A stretch of 64,000 bases of DNA from Bacteroidota bacterium (lineage in GTDB: Bacteria; Bacteroidota; Bacteroidia; Flavobacteriales; Flavobacteriaceae). This document shows, in pieces, positions 34,067 through 45,020 of the stretch (position 1 is the stretch's first letter; each line of letters opens with the position of its first letter). The notes beneath the pieces were generated by a model. That model saw only the letters and a program-made list of their open reading frames with translations, was not told the DNA's origin and did not search any database. The stretch spans positions 1-64,000 of the forward strand of contig JADFOK010000012.1 in the NCBI GenBank assembly GCA_022562895.1, given 5' to 3'. The translations under genes and the position numbers were made by a program.

Positions 34067-36622
34067 ATGGATGATAATTTTTCACCAAGAGTAAAAGATG
34101 TAATTGCATATAGCAAGGAAGAAGCATTGCGATTAGGTCACGATTTTATAGGCACAGAACATTTGATGCTTGGTTTACTTCGTGATGGTAATGGCAAAGC
34201 TGTATCTATATTGAATGCTCTAGATGTCGATCTTAATAATTTGCGTAGGAAGGTTGAAATACTGAGCCCTGCAAATCCTAGTTCAGAATCTGATAGTAAT
34301 GATAAAAAAAGTCTTCATTTAACTCGACAAGCAGAAAGAGCCTTAAAAACAACATTTTTAGAAGCAAAGTTATTTCAAAGTTCTTCGATTAATACAGCTC
34401 ACCTATTGTTATGTATTCTTAGAAATGACAATGATCCCACTACTAAATTGTTGAATAAAATGAAAGTAGATTATGACGGTGTAAAAAATCAATTCAAACA
34501 ATTGATATCAAAAGATGAGGATATTATCGAAAGTCCCACTTCTGAATCTTTCCCAAATGACGATGATACTACTTCAGAAGACAGTAGTGAGAAAGAAAAT
34601 ATTTTTTCGGGAACTAGTTCAAAAACCACTAAAAAATCTAAAACCCCTGTTTTAGATAACTTCGGAAGAGATCTCACTACCTATGCAGAAGAGGGGAAAT
34701 TAGATCCTGTGATAGGTCGTGAAGCCGAAATTCAAAGAGTATCTCAAATTTTAAGCAGAAGAAAAAAGAACAACCCATTGCTTATTGGAGAACCGGGAGT
34801 TGGCAAATCTGCTATTGCAGAAGGGCTTGCATTACGGATAATCGAACGAAAAGTATCACGTATTTTGTTTGATAAACGAGTCGTGACTCTCGATCTTGCA
34901 AGTCTTGTCGCTGGAACAAAATATCGGGGGCAATTTGAAGAACGCATGAAAGCAGTAATGAATGAACTTGAAAAAAATGAAGATATCATTCTTTTTATTG
35001 ATGAAATCCATACCATTGTGGGTGCTGGAGGTGCTACGGGCTCATTAGATGCCTCTAATATGTTTAAACCAGCCCTAGCACGTGGTGAAATACAATGTAT
35101 TGGAGCAACTACACTTGACGAATATAGACAATACATAGAAAAAGACGGTGCACTGGAACGAAGATTTCAGAAGGTATTGATAGAGCCAACAACTGTTGAG
35201 GAAACCATAGAAATACTTTTAAACATTAAAGATAAATATGAAGCACATCATAACGTTCTTTATACCGATGATGCGCTTAAAGCCTGTGTAAAATTAACCA
35301 ATAGATATATGTCAGAGCGATTCCTTCCAGACAAGGCGATAGATGCAATGGATGAAGCAGGTTCACGAGTACATATTACCAATATGCATGTACCTGATAA
35401 AATTCTGGAGCTTGAAGAAAAGCTTGAAGAGGTAAGAAAACATAAAAACTCTGTTGTAAAAAAGCAAAAATACGAAGAAGCCGCAAAACTTCGTGATGAT
35501 GAAAAGAACATTGAAAAAGAACTTTCCATAGAACAAAAAGCCTGGGAAAAAGAATCAAAACTTCATAAAGAAACAGTAACCGAAGTAAATGTAGCCGAAG
35601 TAGTTTCAATGATGACGGGAGTTCCAGTGAACAGAATTGCTCAAACCGAAATCAAGAAACTTGCTGAACTACCCAACCGTATTAAGAGTAAAGTTATTGG
35701 TCAAGACGATGCGGTTGCAAAGGTTGTAAAAGCAATCCAACGAAATCGAGCCGGACTAAAAGATCCTAACAAGCCCATTGGGTCCTTTATTTTTTTAGGT
35801 CAAACAGGAGTTGGTAAAACACAACTTGCTAAAGTATTGGCCCAAGAACTTTTTGATTCTGACAATGCATTAATACGAATCGATATGAGTGAGTATATGG
35901 AAAAATTTGCTATTTCTCGATTGGTAGGTGCTCCCCCTGGATATGTTGGATACGAAGAAGGCGGTCAACTTACCGAAAAAATAAGAAGAAAGCCTTATTC
36001 AGTAGTTTTATTGGACGAAATAGAAAAAGCCCATCCCGATGTGTTTAATATGTTATTGCAAGTTCTCGATGATGGCTATTTAACAGATAGTATGGGACGG
36101 AAAATAGATTTCAGAAATACGATCATTATAATGACTTCGAACATAGGATCTCGCCAGTTAAAAGACTTTGGTCAAGGAGTGGGCTTCGGTACAGCAGCAA
36201 AAACCAAACAAGAAGATACTTATGCAAAAGGTGTTATTGAAAACGCTCTTAAAAAAACATTTGCACCCGAGTTTTTAAATCGTATAGATGATGTGATGGT
36301 ATTTAACACATTAGACAAAGAGGATATATATAAAATTATTGATATTGAATTGGCAATTCTGTTTGATAGAATTATAGATCTAGGCTATAAATTGACACTT
36401 ACAAAAAAAGCCAAGGATTATATAGTTGATAAAGGATTTGACAAGAAATATGGCGCCAGACCCCTAAAAAGAGCCATTCAAAAATATGTCGAAGATGCTT
36501 TAGCTGAGGAAATAATTAACTCTAAACTTAAAGAGGGTGACACCATAACAATGGATCTTGATAAAAAAGAAAATAAATTAACCATCAAAATTAAAAAACA
36601 AAAGAAGGCAACCGAAACATAA
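34067..36622 (+). CDS. clpC: ATP-dependent Clp protease ATP-binding subunit ClpC
   Basis: Hsp100 unfoldase that feeds proteins to ClpP. It has 851 residues: a paired Clp N-domain (about 1-150), an acidic Ser-rich linker (about 150-190), AAA-1 with GEPGVGKSA and LFIDEIHT, a UVR-like middle motif ([20 protein letters not shown]), and AAA-2 with [25 protein letters not shown] and the ClpP-docking-type C-terminal domain. It diverges from gyrA across a 255-bp gap. No CIRCE or CtsR site was seen. Confidence 0.96.
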   Translation: MDDNFSPRVKDVIAYSKEEALRLGHDFIGTEHLMLGLLRDGNGKAVSILNALDVDLNNLRRKVEILSPANPSSESDSNDKKSLHLTRQAERALKTTFLEAKLFQSSSINTAHLLLCILRNDNDPTTKLLNKMKVDYDGVKNQFKQLISKDEDIIESPTSESFPNDDDTTSEDSSEKENIFSGTSSKTTKKSKTPVLDNFGRDLTTYAEEGKLDPVIGREAEIQRVSQILSRRKKNNPLLIGEPGVGKSAIAEGLALRIIERKVSRILFDKRVVTLDLASLVAGTKYRGQFEERMKAVMNELEKNEDIILFIDEIHTIVGAGGATGSLDASNMFKPALARGEIQCIGATTLDEYRQYIEKDGALERRFQKVLIEPTTVEETIEILLNIKDKYEAHHNVLYTDDALKACVKLTNRYMSERFLPDKAIDAMDEAGSRVHITNMHVPDKILELEEKLEEVRKHKNSVVKKQKYEEAAKLRDDEKNIEKELSIEQKAWEKESKLHKETVTEVNVAEVVSMMTGVPVNRIAQTEIKKLAELPNRIKSKVIGQDDAVAKVVKAIQRNRAGLKDPNKPIGSFIFLGQTGVGKTQLAKVLAQELFDSDNALIRIDMSEYMEKFAISRLVGAPPGYVGYEEGGQLTEKIRRKPYSVVLLDEIEKAHPDVFNMLLQVLDDGYLTDSMGRKIDFRNTIIIMTSNIGSRQLKDFGQGVGFGTAAKTKQEDTYAKGVIENALKKTFAPEFLNRIDDVMVFNTLDKEDIYKIIDIELAILFDRIIDLGYKLTLTKKAKDYIVDKGFDKKYGARPLKRAIQKYVEDALAEEIINSKLKEGDTITMDLDKKENKLTIKIKKQKKATET

Positions 36623-36722
36623 ATAAATTGTTTTACTAAATTTTAAACAGCACCTGAATTGTCAATCTATTTAAAAGAGATTTTGATAAGGTTAAAGAAA
36701 AAGTATAGATAGAAGGGTGTAA

Positions 36723-38234
36723 TCAATTAAATAATAAATCATTATCTACATTAAAGCTTTGTAAAAAAGCTATAGATGCATGAATGTCATTTGCTAACAA
36801 TCTGTCTTCATCTACAAAGGGTACAGATTGTCTAAATGAGTCTAAAAGAGATTCCAAAAAAGGTGAAGTTTTCTTAGGCCTTCTAAATTCGATTGCTTGT
36901 GATGCATTTAACAACTCAATTGCAAGAACCGTCTCAACATTTTCAACCACTTTCAAGCACTTTGTAGCTGCATTAGCCCCCATGCTAACATGATCTTCTT
37001 GACCATTTGATGATACAATGGAATCAATTGATGCGGGAGTTGCCAATTGTTTGTTCTGGCTCACAATACTAGCGGCTGTATACTGTGGTATCATGAATCC
37101 ACTGTTTAATCCTGTGTTCTCCATTAAGAAACTGGGTAGATCGCGTAATCCAGATACCAATTGATAGGTTCTCCTTTCGGATATGCTAGCCAGTTCTGCC
37201 ATAGCAATAGAAGTATAATCCAATGCTAAAGCTAAGGGTTGTCCATGGAAATTTCCTCCGGAAATAATTTTGTCTTCTTTTATGAAAATATTTGGGTTAT
37301 CGGTAACCGAATTGATTTCGGTTTTAAATGTTTTATTTACAAATGTTAAAGTATCCTTAGTGGCACCATGAACCTGTGGTATGCATCTAAATGAATAGGG
37401 GTCTTGTACATTTGTTTTTTCGGAGGATCCTATTTCACTACCTTCCAATATTTCATTGATTCGCTCTGCTGTTTTAATTTGCCCCCTGTGAGGACGAACC
37501 ATGTGCACTAAAGAATCAAACGGACTCATATTGCAATCGAATGCGTCAACAGAAAGTGATCCAATAACATCGGCTAAATAAGAAAGTTTAAAACTTTTAA
37601 GTAAGATACACACACCGTAAGCACTCATAAATTGTGTACCGTTTAATAATGCTAATCCTTCTTTAGCTTGTAAAGTAATTGGTTTCCAATTATATGATAT
37701 AAGAACTTTTTCTGAAGCCATTATTTTATCTCCAACATATACTTCGCCCTTACCCAATAAAGGTAATGATAAATGTGCCAAAGGCGCTAAATCACCAGAT
37801 GCTCCCAAACTGCCTTGTGTATATACTACAGGAAGAATATCATTATTATAAAAATCAATTAATCTTAATACGGTTTCAAGCTGTACACCGCTATATCCAA
37901 AACTCAATGATTGGACCTTAAGAAACAGCATTAATTTCACAATGGGTTTTGGAACTAAATCTCCAGTCCCACAAGCATGAGACATTACAAGATTTTCTTG
38001 AAGTTTAGATAAATTTTTCTCTGCTATAATTACATTACATAACGAGCCAAAACCGGTATTAATTCCATAGATTGGTTCATTATTATTTTTAATTTTTGAA
38101 ATAAGGTATTCCCTTGATTTCTTAATATTAAGAGTAGCTTCATCAGAAAGTTTTAATTTCTTTTTTGATTCTATAAGCTCTTTTATAATAGGTAAATCAA
38201 GTAACTGATTACTTATATAATGAAAATTTGACAT
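36723..38234 (-). CDS. hutH: Histidine ammonia-lyase
   Basis: Deaminates L-histidine to urocanate, the first step of histidine use. It has 503 residues. The self-processing triad A145-S146-G147 (GSLGASGDLAPLAHL) forms the MIO cofactor, and the catalytic Tyr is at about 56 (IYGINTGFG). The substrate-switch pair reads S85-H86 in NLVMSHACGTG, the histidine-type pair rather than the Phe/His-Leu pair of phenylalanine and tyrosine lyases. Other hut genes are not adjacent. A -7-like box (TATTTTTG) lies at 38264-38257 on the minus strand. Confidence 0.92.
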   Translation of the reverse strand: MSNFHYISNQLLDLPIIKELIESKKKLKLSDEATLNIKKSREYLISKIKNNNEPIYGINTGFGSLCNVIIAEKNLSKLQENLVMSHACGTGDLVPKPIVKLMLFLKVQSLSFGYSGVQLETVLRLIDFYNNDILPVVYTQGSLGASGDLAPLAHLSLPLLGKGEVYVGDKIMASEKVLISYNWKPITLQAKEGLALLNGTQFMSAYGVCILLKSFKLSYLADVIGSLSVDAFDCNMSPFDSLVHMVRPHRGQIKTAERINEILEGSEIGSSEKTNVQDPYSFRCIPQVHGATKDTLTFVNKTFKTEINSVTDNPNIFIKEDKIISGGNFHGQPLALALDYTSIAMAELASISERRTYQLVSGLRDLPSFLMENTGLNSGFMIPQYTAASIVSQNKQLATPASIDSIVSSNGQEDHVSMGANAATKCLKVVENVETVLAIELLNASQAIEFRRPKKTSPFLESLLDSFRQSVPFVDEDRLLANDIHASIAFLQSFNVDNDLLFN

Positions 38235-38343
38235 TGAATTGACTTATTATTTTACACAAAAATACCAATTTCTTGTTAAGATTTTCACTATTTCTTAATT
38301 CTCAAGAATAATACTGTAATTTAGCAAATATTTTAAAATAAAA

Positions 38344-39714
38344 ATGATGAAAAACCTAGCAATTCTATTAGTAACAATTGCATTATTCTCTTGTAAGGAA
38401 GAGATAAAACCAACTTATGTAGTTTTTGAGGGTAACGTTGAAAACAACAGTGCCGAAACCGCAATGATTTTTGGCAACGATTTTGAGATTAAAATTCCAA
38501 TTTCTGATACAGGCACTTTTAGTGATACTTTAGACATTGATATAGATGGGTTCTACACTTTAAGAATCGGTCGGGAGAGCACTTCCATCTATCTTATTAA
38601 AAATTCAAATTTTGCTGTAAAACTTGATGCGAAAGAATTTGATGAGACACTTTTATATAGCGGTGATGTAGCTTCAGAAAACAACTATTTAGCGGCTAAA
38701 TATTTACTATCTGAAAAAGAAATGTCATTTTCAGATGTGTTTAAAATGTCGGAATCTGATTTTCTAAAAGAGATTTCGGTATATAAAGATAATTATATCA
38801 AGCTGTTAAATGAATCTCTTTATTTATCTGAAACTTTTATAGAATTGGAATCGAAAGAATTGGAATATGCTCATATAATGAATTTAGAAAATTATCCTGG
38901 TTATTACATTTATTTAACTAGTGATAAAAGTTTTAAAGTATCGGAATCCTTTTATGGATCAATTAAGGATATTAATTTTAAAGATACCATAGCTTTTAGA
39001 AATTCTCACGGATATCAGAAAATGCTATTAACACACTATGGAAGGTTATCAGATGAAAATTCTGGTTTAGAGAAGTACAACAAAACAGTTAGCTTTTTGA
39101 AAAATGTAGATTTCAACCTACCAAATGGGTATGCAAAAGATAATTTAATGTCAAAATTTTTGACTTATAATTTAAAAGCTGATGAATCACTTGAAGAGGC
39201 ATACAACCTTTATATAAATGCTAATCCTAATTCTGAAAACCTACCTAAAATAACTGAGAATTATAATTTATTAAAAAACCTTACACTCGGAAATAAATCT
39301 CCAACTTTTGATTATGAAAACCACAAAGGGGGTACTACAAGTTTAAATGATTTAAAGGGTAAATATGTATATGTAGATGTGTGGGCAACTTGGTGTGGTC
39401 CCTGTAAAAGAGAAATTCCATATTTAAAAGAAGTAGAAATGGAATATCACGACAAAAACATTGCTTTTGTAAGTATTTCTATCGATGTAAAAAAAGATCA
39501 TGATACTTGGATAAAAATGGTAGATGATAAGGATCTTGCCGGTGTTCAACTTTTTGCCGATAACGATTGGAAATCAAAATTTGTAACAGATTACGGTATT
39601 AAAGGAATTCCTCGTTTTATTCTAATTGATGATGAAGGTAATATTGTAAATTCTGATGCTCCAAGACCATCCAACTCAGATTTACGTGATGTGCTTGAAA
39701 GTTTAGATTTTTAA
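38344..39714 (+). CDS. TlpA-like thiol-disulfide oxidoreductase lipoprotein
   Basis: A 456-residue lipoprotein with signal ending LFSC (Cys18), an N-terminal beta-rich domain resembling DUF4369-type domains, a helical middle part, and a C-terminal thioredoxin domain with VWATWCGPCKREIP (C351-G-P-C354). Likely periplasm-facing, reducing protein disulfides or serving cytochrome c maturation. A second Met at the next codon could also start it. It precedes a VOC-family gene by 35 bp. Confidence 0.9.
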   Translation: MMKNLAILLVTIALFSCKEEIKPTYVVFEGNVENNSAETAMIFGNDFEIKIPISDTGTFSDTLDIDIDGFYTLRIGRESTSIYLIKNSNFAVKLDAKEFDETLLYSGDVASENNYLAAKYLLSEKEMSFSDVFKMSESDFLKEISVYKDNYIKLLNESLYLSETFIELESKELEYAHIMNLENYPGYYIYLTSDKSFKVSESFYGSIKDINFKDTIAFRNSHGYQKMLLTHYGRLSDENSGLEKYNKTVSFLKNVDFNLPNGYAKDNLMSKFLTYNLKADESLEEAYNLYINANPNSENLPKITENYNLLKNLTLGNKSPTFDYENHKGGTTSLNDLKGKYVYVDVWATWCGPCKREIPYLKEVEMEYHDKNIAFVSISIDVKKDHDTWIKMVDDKDLAGVQLFADNDWKSKFVTDYGIKGIPRFILIDDEGNIVNSDAPRPSNSDLRDVLESLDF

Positions 39715-39749
39715 AAAAATTAAGATAACTAATCCTAAACAAAAACTCT

Positions 39750-40211
39750 ATGACAACGCTCAATCCCTATTTAATATTTAACGGGAATTGTGAAGAAGCA
39801 TTTAATTTCTATAAATCTGTTTTTGGGGGTGACTTTCCCTATGTGGGGAAGTTTAAAGATATGCCGGAAAATTCAGATTATGTTGTTGAAGAAGCTAACA
39901 AAGAAAAAATCATGCATATATCCTTGCCTATTAGTAAGGAAACTATTTTAATGGGAAGTGATTCTTCAGAAGCGTTTGGAAAGGCATCTGTGATCGGGAA
40001 TAACTTTTTTGTTTCAATCTTTACAGATACTGTAGAAGAGGTTACAAGAATTTACAAAGAACTTTCAAAAGGAGGCAAGATTAAAATGTCATTAGCCAAA
40101 ACTTTTTGGGAATCGTATTTTGGAATGTTTATCGATAAATTTGGCATTCACTGGATGGTAACTTGTGAGTTAAAAGGACATAAATATTTTGAAGATAAAA
40201 ATAAAAAGTAA
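39750..40211 (+). CDS. VOC/PhnB-like glyoxalase-fold protein
   Basis: A 153-residue protein of the PhnB-like glyoxalase/bleomycin-resistance fold. Typical text: NPYLIFNGNCEEAFNFYKSVFGGD, KIMHISLPIS and the closing FGMFIDKFGIHWMV. Members of this branch often have no assigned reaction, and the metal-binding set is incomplete. It follows the TlpA-like gene and is ended by a strong terminator. Confidence 0.85.
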   Translation: MTTLNPYLIFNGNCEEAFNFYKSVFGGDFPYVGKFKDMPENSDYVVEEANKEKIMHISLPISKETILMGSDSSEAFGKASVIGNNFFVSIFTDTVEEVTRIYKELSKGGKIKMSLAKTFWESYFGMFIDKFGIHWMVTCELKGHKYFEDKNKK

Positions 40212-40240
40212 AAATAATAACTATAACATTTCATATAAAG

Positions 40241-40266
40241 AAAAAGCTCCTATCAGGGAGCTTTTT
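40241..40266. terminator. Bidirectional terminator overlapping the nnr stop
   Basis: A perfect 10-bp stem (AAAAAGCTCC with GGAGCTTTTT) around a 6-base loop and flanked by A- and T-runs. It serves the VOC gene on the plus strand; the last codons of nnr on the minus strand lie inside it. Confidence 0.9.
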
Positions 40267-41806
40267 TTACATCATTTGTTAGTTCCACATCACCATCCTG
40301 CTTAGTCAGGGCAAGATATGCGCTCCCTATTTTATCTGTAATTTCTGATGCTATAACGGCTTCAAATCCCATTGTATGGGAGGCTATATTTCCGGCACTT
40401 CCGTGAAGATATACACCTAATTTTGCCGCTTGTGACGGATCATAACCTTGAGATAGCAAACCAGTAATTATACCCGACAATACATCACCACTACCTGCTG
40501 TAGCCATTCCCGGGTTTCCTGTAGTATTAATATAAATCTTATCTTCATAAATAGTTAAAGTATAGGCTCCCTTAATAAGTAATATCACTTCATACTTTTT
40601 TGAAAAATTCAAAGCTTTATCAATCTTATCATAGTCATTTTTCCAAGTACCGATTAATCTTTTTAATTCACCTGGATGTGGTGTTAATATTGAATTCTTT
40701 GGAAGAATATTTAATAATTCTTTGTTTTCGGATATACAATTCAATGCATCTGCATCAACAACTAAAGGGGACTTAGTTTCTGAAAATAAATTTTTAAGAG
40801 CCTTTACGGTTTCTTTAGTTGTTCCTATCCCCATCCCTACACCAATAGCAGAAGGAATAAAATTGATTTTAATAGAACTAATATGTTTTTCCGCTGCATC
40901 CACTATAGTCATTGCTTCTGGTAGAGCTACCTGAATTACTTGGTATCCACAATTGGGTACAAATACCGAAACTAAACCTGCACCAATTTTTAGGGTTGCT
41001 TTTGCTGCTAACAAAGCAGCACCTAATTTACCAAAACTTCCACCGATAATTAACGCATGTCCAAAACTTCCTTTATGATCAAATTTTTCTCTAGGCTTAT
41101 ACACTTTTTGAGCATCTAGCTTATCAAATGTTTGAGCAATTGATTTGGTATTAACCAGATAGTCAGGATCAAGACCAATATTCAGGACTTCAAAATAGGG
41201 AGCATACCTTGCTGTTTCAGGTAAAAAGAATGCCAATTTTGGTGATTGGAATGTTAGTGTATGACTTGCTAATATAACTGCTTCAGTATCATTAAGAGCT
41301 TTATTGGAATATAACCCACTAGGAATATCAATTGCTAATTTAAAAGCTTTGTATTTGTTTAGATGCTGTATCAAATTTTTCACCCACCCTTCAGGAGGTC
41401 GATTCAAACCAATCCCGAAAATAGCGTCAACAATAATATCTTCAGGCTTAATTTTCGGAAAATCTTTTTCAGAAGTCATCAAAACAGGCCATTTTTTACT
41501 GGCATGCTTTATACGATCATAATTTATCAAAAAATCCTTGGAACGTTTGTTTGTATAATTTACTATATATGTATTAATATTATAACCTTTTTCGATAAGC
41601 AATCTCCCTACCACCAAACCATCACCACCATTATTTCCAATTCCACAAAAAATATGAATGGGTACTTTTGACCCTTTCATTTTTTTATGTAACCAATTAA
41701 ATACTTCGACTCCCGCACGCTCCATGAGTTCTGCAGAAGAAATCTTTTGATTTTCAACAGTAATAGCATCGGCTTTATACAATTGTTCTGCAGAGAATAT
41801 TTTCAT
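40253..41806 (-). CDS. nnr: Bifunctional NAD(P)H-hydrate epimerase / ADP-dependent dehydratase
   Basis: Repairs hydrated NADH and NADPH: the N-terminal half epimerises, the C-terminal half dehydrates. The start is taken at the ATG at 41806 (MKIFSAEQLYKAD), not the longer frame to 41866; 517 residues result. The N-domain shows ELMERAG and FCGIGNNGGDGLVVGRLL; the C-domain shows LTPHPGEL, GAYT and GNPGMATAGSGDVLSG, the ADP-binding region. Standard two-domain length. Confidence 0.95.
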   Translation of the reverse strand: MKIFSAEQLYKADAITVENQKISSAELMERAGVEVFNWLHKKMKGSKVPIHIFCGIGNNGGDGLVVGRLLIEKGYNINTYIVNYTNKRSKDFLINYDRIKHASKKWPVLMTSEKDFPKIKPEDIIVDAIFGIGLNRPPEGWVKNLIQHLNKYKAFKLAIDIPSGLYSNKALNDTEAVILASHTLTFQSPKLAFFLPETARYAPYFEVLNIGLDPDYLVNTKSIAQTFDKLDAQKVYKPREKFDHKGSFGHALIIGGSFGKLGAALLAAKATLKIGAGLVSVFVPNCGYQVIQVALPEAMTIVDAAEKHISSIKINFIPSAIGVGMGIGTTKETVKALKNLFSETKSPLVVDADALNCISENKELLNILPKNSILTPHPGELKRLIGTWKNDYDKIDKALNFSKKYEVILLIKGAYTLTIYEDKIYINTTGNPGMATAGSGDVLSGIITGLLSQGYDPSQAAKLGVYLHGSAGNIASHTMGFEAVIASEITDKIGSAYLALTKQDGDVELTNDVKKAP

Positions 41807-41955
41807 AAAATGGAAATTAACTTTTATTGATCGTATTAAATACAAAATTACTACAATACTTGTCAACCAGCGCTTAGATACTTTTTATAGTCCGCAAGTT
41901 ACCAAGCCTGTAGAAAACAATCAAATATTTCCTGTGTTACATTTAAAGATTGTAA

Positions 41956-41963
41956 TACATTTG
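41956..41963 (+). promoter_or_regulatory. -7 element of gcvT
   Basis: TACATTTG is an exact TAnnTTTG match, ending 17 bp before the TTG start of gcvT. The implied leader is only about ten bases long. Confidence 0.5.
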
Positions 41964-41980
41964 CGAAAAATTTATAAAAA

Positions 41981-43063
41981 TTGAAGGATACAGCACTTTC
42001 ACATATTCACAAAGAATTAGGCGCTAAAATGGTCCCTTTTGCAGGGTATAATATGCCTGTTTCTTACGAAGGAGTAAATATTGAACACAAAACCGTACGT
42101 AATGCGGTTGGAGTTTTTGATGTATCTCATATGGGTGAATTTTTAATCACTGGACCAAATGCTTTAGAACTAATTCAAAAAGTTACCACTAATGATGCAT
42201 CAAAACTATTAGACGGTCAAGCACAATACAGTTGTTTGCCAAATGATAGTGGAGGAATAATAGACGATTTAATTATTTACCGTTTTAATGATAAAAAATG
42301 GTTACTTGTAGTGAATGCTTCAAATATTGAAAAAGACTGGAACTGGATAAGCAAGAACAACACAGTGAAAGCTGAAATGCGTAACATTTCAGATGATTTC
42401 TCATTGCTTGCCATACAAGGACCTAAAGCTGTAGAAGCTTTGCAATCGCTTACATCAGCAGATCTAAATGCTATAAAATTTTATACCTTTATAGTAGCCG
42501 ATTTTGCAGATATTGAACATGTAATTATTAGTGCTACAGGTTATACCGGAAGTGGTGGTTTCGAAATTTATTGTAAAAACAGTGAGGTAGAACAAGTGTG
42601 GAACAAAGTAATGGAAGCAGGAAAAGAATATGGAATTAAACCTATAGGTTTAGCTGCACGTAATACGCTTCGCCTTGAAATGGGATATTGTCTTTATGGA
42701 AACGATATTAATGAAACCACCTCCCCTATTGAAGCTGGTTTAGGATGGATTACAAAGTTTACAAAGGATTTTATTAATTCTGAAAACTTAAAAATTGAAA
42801 AGGAACATGGAACTGAGCGTAAATTAGTAGGTTTTGAGCTCAATGAACGTGGTATTCCTCGTCAGGGTTATGATATTTTAAATGTCCATGAAAAAAAAAT
42901 TGGTGAAGTTACCAGCGGGACTATGGCACCTTCCTTAGGAATTGGAATAGGTATGGGATACGTGCCAATTTTATATGCAGATGTTGGATCGAAAATCCTT
43001 ATTCAAATTCGAAAAAATACTGTACCTGCTACCCTAATTAAATTACCCTTTTATAAAAGCTAA
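41981..43063 (+). CDS. gcvT: Aminomethyltransferase (glycine cleavage T protein)
   Basis: Transfers the methylene group from the lipoyl H protein to tetrahydrofolate, releasing ammonia. It has 360 residues. Conserved pieces: GAKMVPFAGYNMPVSYEG, VGVFDVSHMGEF, GYTGSGGFEIY and AARNTLRLEMGYCLYGND. The start is TTG at 41981: it gives the usual family N-terminus (KDTALSHIH) and no ATG lies upstream in frame. The SDR gene follows after 2 bp. Confidence 0.95.
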   Translation: MKDTALSHIHKELGAKMVPFAGYNMPVSYEGVNIEHKTVRNAVGVFDVSHMGEFLITGPNALELIQKVTTNDASKLLDGQAQYSCLPNDSGGIIDDLIIYRFNDKKWLLVVNASNIEKDWNWISKNNTVKAEMRNISDDFSLLAIQGPKAVEALQSLTSADLNAIKFYTFIVADFADIEHVIISATGYTGSGGFEIYCKNSEVEQVWNKVMEAGKEYGIKPIGLAARNTLRLEMGYCLYGNDINETTSPIEAGLGWITKFTKDFINSENLKIEKEHGTERKLVGFELNERGIPRQGYDILNVHEKKIGEVTSGTMAPSLGIGIGMGYVPILYADVGSKILIQIRKNTVPATLIKLPFYKS

Positions 43064-43065
43064 AT

Positions 43066-43908
43066 TTGAATAAGATACTTATCCTAGGCGCGAGTGGTTT
43101 TATAGGAAACACACTTTATAAAGAGTTACTTCCATACTTTGATGTTTATGGAACATATTGTAGCCTTAACGAAAATATGCTAGAAAACCAGGTCTTGTTT
43201 AAATTCAATGTTGAGACAGATACGATTTCTATTCTTCTAAATAAAATAAAGCCCAATTATATTATTTCAAGTTTACGTGGTGATTTTAAAGCTCTATATA
43301 AAGTTCATCAGCAAATATATGATTATGTAAAAACTCGGGTTAATTGTTGTTTTTTATTTCTTTCAACAGTAAACGTGTTTGACGGAAAATTTGCCTTCCC
43401 TTCATACGAAAACGACACATTATTGGCTGAAAGTGAATATGGAAAATATAAAATTTCTGTCGAAAGAATGTTTTACAAACTTCCCGAAAAAAAATATCTA
43501 ATACTTAGGTTACCAATGGTTTTAGGAGTTAACTCTCCAAGAGTTTATCAACTAAAACAAGCATCAATTCATAATGCAGTATTTGAAGTATTCCCCAATT
43601 TGATAATTAGTATAACAACAGCCGATAAAATTGCTCAGCAAATACATTATATAATTAATAAAAAACTTAAAGGTATCTATCATTTAGCAACTAATGATGT
43701 TATACACCACAGTGACCTTTTTCAGGAACTTGCAAAACGTTTAGAACTTAAAAAAATAATTTTCACACAGGCCTATACTTCTAATGAGGACAGGTATCTG
43801 GCAATACTTCCCAAGGTAAATAAATTACCGAAAACATATAGAATTTCGGTTGCACAGGTTATAGAATATTGTACCTTGAAAGAAGAAATTAAAACCCTTA
43901 AAAATTAA
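43066..43908 (+). CDS. SDR-family NAD-dependent epimerase/reductase (RmlD-like)
   Basis: A Rossmann-fold protein of 280 residues: nucleotide-binding ILILGASGFIGNTLYKELL at the start, SSLRGDF, then the catalytic-type FLSTVNVFDG and a YGKYK-type Tyr-x3-Lys. Similar to dTDP-4-dehydrorhamnose reductases, but no sugar-nucleotide cluster surrounds it, so the substrate is unknown. It begins with TTG at 43066, 2 bp after gcvT; no in-frame ATG gives the complete nucleotide-binding motif. Confidence 0.82.
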   Translation: MNKILILGASGFIGNTLYKELLPYFDVYGTYCSLNENMLENQVLFKFNVETDTISILLNKIKPNYIISSLRGDFKALYKVHQQIYDYVKTRVNCCFLFLSTVNVFDGKFAFPSYENDTLLAESEYGKYKISVERMFYKLPEKKYLILRLPMVLGVNSPRVYQLKQASIHNAVFEVFPNLIISITTADKIAQQIHYIINKKLKGIYHLATNDVIHHSDLFQELAKRLELKKIIFTQAYTSNEDRYLAILPKVNKLPKTYRISVAQVIEYCTLKEEIKTLKN

Positions 43909-43910
43909 CA

Positions 43911-44192
43911 ATGAAAGCACTTTCAGAAAAACAAATAAAAGAAAAATTAAAGAGCTTTGAGTCTTGGGGATACTTTGAAAATGCAATTCATGCCTCTTTT
44001 GAATTTGATAATTTTAAAGATGCTTTTTCTGTAATGACTCGTATTGCTTTTGAAGCCGAAAGGTTGCAACATCATCCAGATTGGTCCAATGTTTATAATA
44101 GATTACAGATAAGTCTTTCTACACATGATGCCGGGGGCGTAACTGAAAAGGATTTTGAGTTAGCAAAAATAATTGATGCCATCACAAGTTGA
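43911..44192 (+). CDS. 4a-hydroxytetrahydrobiopterin dehydratase (pterin carbinolamine dehydratase)
   Basis: A 93-residue enzyme that recycles the pterin cofactor of aromatic amino-acid hydroxylases. The active-site motif is clear: AERLQHHPDWSNVYNRLQI followed by THDAGGVTEKD. It is spaced 2 bp from the SDR gene, so it shares the gcvT operon; yebC follows. Confidence 0.94.
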   Translation: MKALSEKQIKEKLKSFESWGYFENAIHASFEFDNFKDAFSVMTRIAFEAERLQHHPDWSNVYNRLQISLSTHDAGGVTEKDFELAKIIDAITS

Positions 44193-44242
44193 TTTTTATT
44201 GTTTTTGGTAGAATTTTATTTTTGAGATTAAATAACCGTAGT

Positions 44243-44962
44243 ATGGGAAGAGCTTTTGAATTTAGAAAGGCAAGAAAAATGAAACGCTGGGCGGCTATGT
44301 CAAAAGCGTTTACTCGTATTGGGAAGGATATTGTAATGGCAGTAAAAGAAGGGGGTCCATCCCCCGACTCCAATTCACGGTTGCGGGCTGTAATACAAAA
44401 TGCCAAGTCTGTAAATATGCCAAAAGACAATATTATGAGAGCGATAAAAAGAGCCAGTGACAAAAGTCATGGTAATTATAAAGAAGTGCTTTTTGAGGGC
44501 TACGCTCCACATGGAATTGCTGTTTTGGTAGAAACAGCAACCGATAATAATACCCGTACAGTAGCCAATATTCGTTCGTATTTTGCTAAATGTGATGGCA
44601 GCATGGGAACTTCTGGTTCTGTAGTGTTCATGTTTGATCATACTTGTAATTTTAGAATAAATCCAGAAGAAATTAACCTTGAAGAACTTGAATTAGAATT
44701 TATCGATTACGGTGTAGAGGAGGTTTTTGAAGATGAAGATGGTATATTAATTTATGCTCCATTTGAAAGCTTTGGTTATATACAAGCGGCACTTGAAAAT
44801 AAAAATATTGAAATACTATCCTCTGGATTTGAGCGTATACCACAAGTAACGAAAAATCTTACAAAAAAAGAAGTTGTTGATGTTGAAATATTACTCGAAA
44901 AAATTGAAAATGACGATGATGTACAAAATGTTTATCATACTATGGACGAATCTTCACAGTAA
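44243..44962 (+). CDS. YebC/PmpR/TACO1-family protein
   Basis: A 239-residue YebC-family protein, members of which are described as transcriptional regulators or as translation factors that help ribosomes through proline stretches. The start is the ATG at 44243 (MGRAFEFRKARKMKRWAAMS); an open frame upstream to 44189 is not conserved in kind. The signature KAFTRIGKDIVMAVKEGGPSPDSN and the FEGYAPHGIAV segment are present. It is last in the gcvT unit. Confidence 0.93.
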   Translation: MGRAFEFRKARKMKRWAAMSKAFTRIGKDIVMAVKEGGPSPDSNSRLRAVIQNAKSVNMPKDNIMRAIKRASDKSHGNYKEVLFEGYAPHGIAVLVETATDNNTRTVANIRSYFAKCDGSMGTSGSVVFMFDHTCNFRINPEEINLEELELEFIDYGVEEVFEDEDGILIYAPFESFGYIQAALENKNIEILSSGFERIPQVTKNLTKKEVVDVEILLEKIENDDDVQNVYHTMDESSQ

Positions 44963-45020
44963 TAGCTTATAATTTATCTTATTAACTGAATGATTACGCA
45001 CATAAACAATAGTAGATCTA

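Noticed and set aside
34744..35136. 130-codon minus-strand open frame within clpC
   Set aside because: Antisense of AAA-1; composition (Ser/Ile/Arg-rich) is typical of a mirror frame.
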